A stretch of 15,226 nucleotides of DNA from Nitrospira sp. UBA2082 (GTDB taxonomy: Bacteria > Nitrospirota > Nitrospiria > Nitrospirales > Nitrospiraceae), in contig DCZO01000018.1 in NCBI GenBank assembly GCA_002331335.1, positions 177,140 through 192,365 of the forward strand. The letters run 5' to 3'. The notes below the pieces were generated by a model. It had not been told where the DNA came from. It did no database searches and saw nothing but the letters and a program-made list of their open reading frames with translations. This document shows, in pieces, positions 13,028-15,226 of this stretch. The translations under genes were made by a program, and so were the position numbers. Every line of letters begins with the position of its first letter. Positions within the stretch are counted from its first letter, which is position 1.

Positions 13028-13939
13028 CGAATATCCTCAAATTGCGTCAAACGTTTGAACTCTCGGAACCGATCCTGCACTTCTTTGTAATCCAGGATGC
13101 GCAATCGGTCAAGACTAAAGGATTCTACAGTAAACGACGCCATGACGCTCCCGAAGATAATCGCCTGCTTCATGGCCTCGGGAGAGCGATTCCCCGTTGC
13201 CGCGAGATACCCCAAAAACCCGCCGGCAAAGGTGTCGCCGGCTCCCGTCGGATCGCGCACGTCTTCCAGCGGAAACGCCGGAGCGCCGAACACCTGCTTC
13301 TCGTTGAACATCAGCACGCCGTACTCGCCGCGCTTGATGATAAGATGTTTGGGTCCGCGCGACAGCACGAGTTTCGCCACCTTGACCAAATTCGAATCCT
13401 GTCCCAGCGCCCGCGCCTCGCCGTCGTTGATGATCAGCACATCGACCTTCTCCAACACTTTCCACAGCGCGTCGCGCTGGCCGTTGATCCAGAAATTCAT
13501 CGTATCGCAGGCGACTAAGGACGGGCGTTTCACCTTCTGCAGCACATCGAGTTGCAACTCCGGGTGAATATTGCCCAGGAACAACACGTCCGGCTCCCGA
13601 TAGGCCTCTGGAATCTGAGGACGAAACGTTTCGAACACATTCAGCTGGGTATCCAACGTATGGGCTTCGTTCAGCTGATGCGTGTATTCACCCTTCCAAC
13701 GAAAAGTTGCCCCGGGACGCCGTTCCAAACCGGTGAGATCAATCCCCCGGCTCTTGAGAAACGCAATATGCTGCTGGAGGAAAGTCTTCTCCCACCACGG
13801 CGATGAGCGCGACCGAGGTAAAAAAGCTGGCGGCGGTTGAGAAATAGGTCGCCGACCCGCCCAGAATCTCCGTGCCCTCGCCGAAGGGGGTTTTGACCGT
13901 ATCCAGCGCGACGGATCCGACCACCAACAATTTTCCCAT
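13024..13939 (-). pseudogene. PfkB/ribokinase-family carbohydrate or nucleoside kinase, frameshifted as read
   Basis: The intact form would have about 304 residues. The N-terminus MGKLLVVGSVALDTV, then LGGSATYFSTAASFF and VALIAVVGEDF, matches the PfkB substrate-binding lid and Gly-rich motif. The C-terminal signature DPTGAGDTFAGGFLGYLA carries the catalytic Asp and anion hole. As written, the frame from ATG 13939 ends after 66 codons at 13739, whereas the rest of the protein continues in another frame. Removing one C of the coding strand at 13779-13780 gives GEDFLQQHIAFLKSRGIDLT and joins the two parts perfectly. The ATG lies 3 nt after the expected mtnP stop, and the stop overlaps the next gene by 4 nt. 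Position beside mtnP suggests a nucleoside (adenosine-type) or ribose-derivative substrate, which is inference. A real mutation and a sequencing error are both possible. Confidence 0.85.
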
Positions 13940-13942
13940 GAC

Positions 13943-14840
13943 TCACTCCGCTCCTTTCTTCTGCGCGAAGACGCGGCGTGTCAGCAGGCCTCAACCTCTT
14001 CTTCGTGGAAGCCGACACACTGCGCCGGTCGGTCACGATCGCATTGTCCAATGATTGCCCGCAGGCACACCCAGGACATTCGGCCAGGGACGGCAGCACG
14101 GCCTGCACGATCCGCTTGGCCAACGCCACGTTGTGATGCAGCGTGTCGAGAATCGCTTCGACCGTTACGGCCTCTTCCGTCTCATGCCAGCAATCGTAGT
14201 CCGTCACCAAGGCCATCGTCGCATAGCAGAGTTCCGCCTCGCGCGCCAGTTTCGCTTCGGGCATATTGGTCATCCCGATCACATCGACGCCCCACTGCCG
14301 GTAGAGCCGCGACTCCGCTTTCGTCGAAAACTGCGGGCCTTCCATGCACAGATATGTGCCTCCGCGATGGAGCGTGGCCCCCACTTGCTGGCCGGCGGAG
14401 AATACGCTCCGCGCCAATGAACCGCAAATCGGTTCGCCAAACGCGACATGCGCAACCATCCCGCCCTCGAAAAATGTGGACGCGCGCCGTTTGGTCAGAT
14501 CGATGAACTGATCGGGCATCACCACGTCGCCCGGGCGGATCGACTCTTTCATGCTCCCCACCGCGCTCACCGAGATCACGCGAGTGACACCCAAGGATTT
14601 CAGCGCATAGATATTGGCCCGATAATTGATTTCGCTCGGATTAAACCTGTGTCCGCGCCCATGCCGGGAGAGGAAGGCGACCGCAACCCCTTGAAGCGTT
14701 CCAACCGTGATCGCATCGGACGGCGAGCCGAACGGCGTGCGCACCTGAACCCTACGTACCGATTTCAGCCCTTCGATATCGTACAGCCCGCTTCCTCCGA
14801 TCACCCCGACCCTGTCCTGCTCTGTCCGCGTGCCTTTCAT
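13943..14840 (-). CDS. mtnP: S-methyl-5'-thioadenosine phosphorylase (3'-terminal frameshift likely)
   Basis: Cytoplasmic enzyme of methionine salvage that splits 5'-methylthioadenosine with phosphate into adenine and 5-methylthioribose 1-phosphate. Visible signatures: VGVIGGSGLYD (11-21), SRHGRGH (58-64, phosphate site), MEGPQFSTKAES (166-177), GMTNMPEAKLAREAEL (189-204), and TDYDCW (213-218) with the two Asp that favour 6-aminopurines. ATG 14840 has AGAGAGGA 6 nt upstream and overlaps the miaA stop (ATGA). The catalytic body is intact. Near residue 285 the sequence KKRLRP is followed, as written, by a frame that runs on out of register through the kinase gene to a stop at 13671 (fused length about 389 codons). 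Dropping one base near 13981-13990 gives LTRRVFAQKKGAE and a TGA at 13943, 3 nt before the kinase ATG, which I take as the true end. Confidence 0.92.
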
Positions 14841-15226
14841 ACCGATTCCTCTCTCATGCCAGCCGGCTGCATTGTGATCGAATGCGCACCTGACTCCACG
14901 TTCCCCAAAAACTGTTCGATGCACGACACCACCCGCCGAGTTGTCTGCTCGGGCGTCTCATCCTGTTCGATCGACACCCAGTGAATCCCCGGCTCCTTGC
15001 GGAACCAGGTCATCTGCCGCTTGGCGAATCGCCTGGTATCGCGTTTGAACAGCCGAACCATTTCCGCCTCGTCGTACTCGCCGGCCACATGGGCCGCCAC
15101 GTGCCGATACCCCAATCCCTTCATCGCTCCCAAGTGTCTGCCGTACCCGCGGTCGAGCAATGACCGCGTCTCTTTTACCATTCCGTGAGCCAACTGCCAA
15201 TCGATTCGTTCCTCGATCCTCCGATA
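14837..15226 (-). CDS. miaA: tRNA dimethylallyltransferase, C-terminal part (5' end beyond the right edge)
   Basis: C-terminal 129 residues of MiaA, which adds a dimethylallyl group to N6 of A37 in tRNAs reading UNN codons. Recognisable segments are RRIEERIDWQLAHGM, LDRGYGRHLGAMKGLGYRHV and the highly conserved KRDTRRFAKRQMTWFRKEPG. The P-loop and catalytic N-terminal region lie outside the window. The stop overlaps the mtnP start by 4 nt, so miaA heads the visible operon with mtnP, the kinase, the TPR lipoprotein and the rodZ-like gene. The C-terminal tail after the conserved core (about 25 residues) is variable, as usual in the family. Confidence 0.95.
   Translation of the reverse strand, partial: YRRIEERIDWQLAHGMVKETRSLLDRGYGRHLGAMKGLGYRHVAAHVAGEYDEAEMVRLFKRDTRRFAKRQMTWFRKEPGIHWVSIEQDETPEQTTRRVVSCIEQFLGNVESGAHSITMQPAGMREESV

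Noticed and set aside
13671..14924. A single 417-codon ORF suggesting an MtnP fusion protein with extensions at both ends
   Set aside because: The 5' extension overlaps miaA coding sequence before the well-supported ATG 14840. The 3' extension is the kinase gene read in the wrong frame, and a one-base change restores the normal MtnP end 3 nt before the kinase start.
1..15226. CRISPR arrays, tRNA or rRNA genes, intact insertion sequences
   Set aside because: No regularly spaced direct repeats, no cloverleaf-like or ribosomal sequence, and no transposase-like protein were recognised on either strand.

Overview
The window looks like chromosomal DNA from a Nitrospira-type bacterium (phylum Nitrospirota). 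This is inferred from the family make-up (a small secreted monoheme cytochrome c of a kind I associate with nitrite oxidisers, secreted TPR/CHAT proteins, an HtrA protease with a proline/glycine linker), the moderately high GC, and the gene order miaA-mtnP-pfkB-TPR lipoprotein-rodZ. No rRNA, tRNA, CRISPR array, phage gene or intact transposase was seen.

Left part (1-5480): the N-terminal two thirds of a periplasmic HtrA/DegP-type serine protease reads leftward off the window edge. To its right lies a loose accessory stretch, all on the + strand: a lipoprotein (912-1964), a small secreted protein (2418-2783), an unrecognised ORF (2900-3403), a coiled-coil ORF broken by an in-frame amber codon (3518-3787), a shortened paralogue of the first lipoprotein (3989-4645) and a 59-residue two-helix membrane protein (4745-4924). 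This stretch carries signs of past duplication and recombination: the lipoprotein pair with its duplicated leader, a 39-bp repeat, a second dispersed repeat, and an orphan copy of the 3' end of a hydrolase gene whose intact copy lies about 4.3 kb to the right.

Middle part (5482-8774): two translationally coupled genes (ATGA overlap) encode a membrane-anchored TPR-CHAT caspase-like protease with an intact His/Cys dyad and a secreted TPR protein. Both are predicted to face the periplasm. This is the most interesting candidate system in the window.

Right part (8953-15226), all on the - strand: a small conserved-looking protein, a DUF900-type alpha/beta hydrolase, a monoheme cytochrome c with its own strong sigma70-like promoter, leader hairpin and intrinsic terminator, and a tight housekeeping operon. 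Read in transcription order, the operon is miaA (3' part only), mtnP, a PfkB-family kinase, a PilF-like TPR lipoprotein and a RodZ-like protein, with overlaps or gaps of at most about 10 nt between neighbours. Two single-base frameshifts are visible in it, one near the 3' end of mtnP and one early in the kinase. They may be real or sequence errors.
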